Position numbers and translations under genes: made by a program
Shown here: in pieces, positions 17,098 through 20,000 of the stretch
Layout: every line of letters starts with the position of its first letter
How positions within the stretch are numbered: the first letter of the stretch is position 1
From: Hyphochytrium catenoides
Lineage: Eukaryota > Sar > Hyphochytriomycetes > Hyphochytriales > Hyphochytriaceae
Length of the DNA: 20,000 nucleotides
NCBI GenBank assembly: GCA_900088475.1
Contig: FLMG01001231.1
Span: 3,122-23,121, forward strand
Reading direction: 5' to 3'
The notes under the pieces: model-generated
Seen by the model: the letters and a program-made list of their open reading frames with translations, nothing else
What the model was told of the DNA's origin: nothing
Databases searched by the model: none

Positions 17098-18483
17098 ATG
17101 GAGTCATTACTAGGATTTGTAGGCAAAGAGTAAGGACACTCTTCCTCCCTTGCACACTGTTCTTGGGATCTGACGACCTCATCCTCCTTGGTACGATCTG
17201 ACTCTCTCTCCCTCTGTTTCTCTCTCTCTCTCCCTTTTTCCGCCCCCTCGCTCATCCTTCCCCCTGGTCGTTGTCTTGATTGTCCTGCGCAACGAGCAGC
17301 TACGTCCTGATTGCCGCGGACGCCACTGCGGGCCGGTCGATCGTGGTCTTTAAACACGATGAAGATAAGGTATGGTTAGAGGCACTTTGCCTCGGCTAGA
17401 TCGTGCACGAAGGCCTTCGCATTAGTCTTTTGCTTTGCTTGCTGCCTCTCTTGTGCTGACCTTCCCTGCCTCTTCTCAAACCTCTATGAGCTTAGATCAT
17501 CAGCCTCGACTCCGCCAAGATCTTAGGAGCCGTCGGTGACGCGGCGCACCGGGTGAACTTCTCGGAGTACATTCAGAAAAACATCAAGCTCAACGAGCTT
17601 AGAAATGAACTGCAAATGACGACACATGCAGCAGCAAACTTCACAAGGAACCAGGTGGAAGCTCTGCCTCTTTCTTCCCTCTCTCTTTCTCCGGCCTTCT
17701 CTGAGTGGGTTCCAATAGGGCACTAGAAGGTTCTTCTCTCTCCTCGTTGCGCTATTTCTGTCCCGTTCTCTCTCCTCCTTCTCACCGTCTTCGTCACACC
17801 CTTCGTCTCCAGCTGGCAACCGACCTCCGGAAAAGCCCTTCCAACGTTTTCTTGCTGCTGGGCGGATTTGATAAGGCTACAGAGCTGTCAAAGGGCGGAC
17901 CCTCTCTCTACTACATGGACTACCTTGCTTCCATGACGAAGACCAACTTTGGAGCTCATGGATACGCATCATTCTTCATCACCTCCATCTTTGATAGATA
18001 TTGGAAGGTAAGAAGAGAGAGACAGAGTGAGAGAGAGAAGAGATCAGCTTATGAAATAGCTGCTAACACGACAGAAGTGTGAGCGCAAGGAAAGTGATTA
18101 TTGGGAGAAGAGATAGCAAGGATGGTGGCAGGGAGAGAGAGAGAGAGAACAATAGAGAGAGCATAAGCGGTCCCGTATTCCTCCGTCTTTGCCCACAGCA
18201 TCACCTTCCTTTCGAGGTCAAAGAGGGATAGAGGATATGATGATATTAGAGAAAAAGCTGAGGGCATATCGAGAAGCCAAGCATCCTGTCACTCTGACTC
18301 TTCTCTTTCTTCTGCTTTTCTCTCGGAAATCACCGCCCTTAGCCTGACCTGACGCTCGAGGAAGGCAAGAAGCTCCTTCGACTCTGTTTGGATGAGATCC
18401 GCCTGCGCTTCCTAGTCAACCAGCCGCAGTTCGTTATCAAGATTGTGGATGCTAACGGCATAAGAGAGATTCAACTCGAATAA
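17098..18483 (+). CDS. PSMB2: 20S proteasome subunit beta type-2 (beta-4)
   Basis: A structural, non-catalytic subunit of the beta ring of the 20S proteasome core, acting in cytosol and nucleus. Five exons, 17098-17129, 17300-17369, 17496-17654, 17813-18007 and 18343-18483, encode 198 residues, close to the 201 of human PSMB2. The start MESLLGFVGKDYVLIAAD has no propeptide, as expected. Then come IVVFKHDEDK, VNFSEYIQKN, THAAANFTRNQ, the hallmark GGPSLYYMDYLASMTKTNFG, AHGYASFF and DRYWK, and the C-terminus VIKIVDANGIREIQLE. The first exon is only 32 bp, and its split codon (GA|C) restores Asp in frame. Donors are GTAAGG, GTATGG, GTGGAA and GTAAGA; introns are 170, 126, 158 and 335 bp with CT-rich 3' ends. 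Gene integrity looks complete. Confidence 0.96.
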
Positions 18484-18764
18484 GTGCCAAGGGGAATGGA
18501 CTCCCGAGCGACAGAGAGACTGAGATAACGGGAGAGAGAAAGAGAGAGAGAGAGAGAAAAGAGGCTCCTAACGCGAGAGGAGAAAGGAGGAAGAGAGAAG
18601 GACCTAATCCTCTTCCCCGCTGTAGTTATTCAAAGCCTCTCGTCTTATTGAGAAACGGATAAATATGTGTCTATCTAGCGAGCTCTCATCCTCACTCTTG
18701 TAGCCTTTCTCTTCTCGCTTGCTCGTTCTCTCCTCGTTTCTTTCTGCTCTAGTTCTCTTTTCCT
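18484..18764 (+). other. 3' UTR/intergenic with GA repeat at 18533-18564
   Basis: After the proteasome stop, a GA microsatellite (about 18533-18564) is followed by a CT-rich stretch near 18702-18760. The latter abuts the end of the minus-strand gene; on that gene's strand it is purine-rich and lies just after its stop. Both flanks fit the pattern of GA runs downstream of genes. No coding frame is supported. Confidence 0.5.
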
Positions 18765-19865
18765 TTATGATATTTCTTCTGAGCTGGGCCCAGACAGGGT
18801 GAATGAGGATACAGAGTCAGAAGAGGAAGAAGGAAGTCCTCGGAGAAAGAGATTCTCAGCCTCGAGCTCCTCGATGTAGTCAAACAGGCCCACGATGCAA
18901 CGCTAGAGAGACAGCCACAGGGGATTATTAGCCATCAAAGCGGGAGAAGGCACAGGCTAAAGCCGTGAGATGGAGAGAGAGGGGCCGCTCCATCTTCCTT
19001 TCTTCTAGGTTACCTCTATGTCAGCCTCCACTTGGTCTTTCTCCTTGAATTCTGCTTCTATGGCCTCCAATCTTTCCTGCATCAACCGCTTCTCGACATA
19101 CCTAAAGCATGCAAAGCGTTTGGAAGAAGAGAAAAGAAGAAAGAGCGAGAGACCGGTGAAGGATAACGAATCAGACAGGTGGTCACTGAACATGCACGAG
19201 CGAGAAAGGCAAGCCAGCGCGGAGGGGCAGACGGAGACACACACACATAGAGAGAGACAAGGCAGGGTCTACTTCTCCGCCTCCATGAAGTCAATAACCC
19301 GAAGGAAGGAAGAGAGAGAGAGAGAAGCCAGATGAAGACATAGTAACGGAGAGAGAGAGAGGGATGAGAAGAAGAGCGGAAGATATGGAAAGATAAGCAA
19401 TGGGGCAGCGAGGAGACAGCTTCGATCCTCTACGAACCACTGGCATTGGGCCTGTTCTTCTTCAGCTCTATGCATCCGTCCAGACAATCCGGAAGAGAGA
19501 GACAGAATGAGGGTGGTGAGGGAAGTTCGAGGAGAGTATTAGAGAAAAAGAGCCGAAGGGAAAGAAAGAGAGAGACAGAGAGAGACATTGAAAAAGACAG
19601 AAAGAAAGGGGCGGGAGGAAGAGAAGAACAGTACAAAGTAGTGATGCGAAGTATTACTGCGGCGGAGAATGAGGGCACTTAGACAAGAAAAGAAAAGAGA
19701 AAGGGGCAGGGAGAGAGATAATCCAAGCGCTATGAAGAGACACACTTACAGCGCCTTCACCGCTTCTGAAGTAGAATGGTCCTTCCCTTGCCCTTTCTTC
19801 GTATTCTCTGATCCTTTCTCTCCTGGTTGAAGTCGCAAAAGCTCCTCTGCGTGCTTCTGCACCAT
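18765..19865 (-). CDS. Coiled-coil protein, C-terminal exons, unrecognised
   Basis: Minus-strand exons, 5' to 3': 19865-19750 (MVQKHAEELLRLQPGEKGSE; donor GTAAGT), 19467-19273 (AEEEQAQCQW, ending VIDFMEAEK; donor GTAGAC), 19101-19014 (YVEKRLMQERLEAIEAEFK; donor GTAACC) and 18902-18765 (RCIVGLFDYIEELEAENLFL, then a Ser-rich tail to TAA). All phases match. Heptad-like Leu/Ala/Glu-rich stretches predict a coiled coil followed by a Ser-rich tail. The second exon contains an odd pyrimidine-encoded hydrophobic stretch (about 19436-19299) that looks like an intron lacking an AG acceptor. The first exon follows CCTGGACAG, so earlier exons may lie beyond 20000. Function is unknown; a cytoskeletal or scaffold role is only a guess. 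Confidence 0.5.
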
Positions 19866-20000
19866 CTGTCCAGGGATATCGAGAGAGGGGGAGGAGAGAG
19901 ATAGACAGATATTGATAGAGACAAAGTGTGCGGAGGGAGAGAGGGTGCGAAGGAGAAGGTGTAAGAGAGAGAGAGAGACAGAGAGAGAGAGAGTAATCCT
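19866..20000. repeat. GA-rich right edge
   Basis: Purine-rich sequence with GA runs, strongest at 19962-19993. For a minus-strand gene this is CT-rich DNA ahead of the acceptor at 19866, consistent with an intron running out of the window. Confidence 0.75.

Overview
The window is nuclear DNA from a eukaryotic microbe. Two conserved genes split by GT-AG introns anchor this: an ATG8 autophagy ubiquitin-like gene (10347-11398, 3 exons) and a 20S proteasome beta subunit of the PSMB2/beta-4 type (17098-18483, 5 exons). ATG8 ends exactly at its terminal glycine, as apicomplexan ATG8 proteins do. With the dense CT/GA microsatellites and roughly balanced base composition, this suggests an alveolate or other SAR-type protist, perhaps an apicomplexan or a relative. 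I cannot fix the lineage from sequence alone. The NNN run at 7749-7751 marks a draft assembly.

Layout. 1-270: a long pyrimidine tract ending in a possible last exon of a gene from outside. 711-971: a possible small two-exon gene. 1378-2577 (minus): a Ser/Glu-rich low-complexity reading frame. It faces, about 106 bp away, the start of a plus-strand gene that I assembled from phase-compatible exons (2684-5828); it has a CPLC motif, a charged middle and a basic tail, and I do not recognise it. 6003-6431 (plus) and 6264-7052 (minus): two converging genes for secreted-type proteins. 7776-10033: weakly supported exons and a GC-rich block. 10347-11398: ATG8. 11525-13604: scattered exon candidates, including a signal-peptide frame at 12974. 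14431-15417: a secreted protein with two related Cys-pair domains. 15922-16684: minus-strand exon candidates flanking a roughly 58-bp minisatellite. 17098-18483: proteasome subunit. 18765-19865 (minus): a coiled-coil protein that may continue beyond the right edge.

Two themes recur. CT microsatellites sit just upstream of 3' splice sites in the sense orientation, and GA runs follow donors or stop codons, so repeat strand helps predict gene strand. Also, several short genes (6003, 7052 minus, 12974, 14431) begin with signal peptides, three of them with a double Met. No operon-like logic, CRISPR array, transposon or rRNA/tRNA gene is supported.
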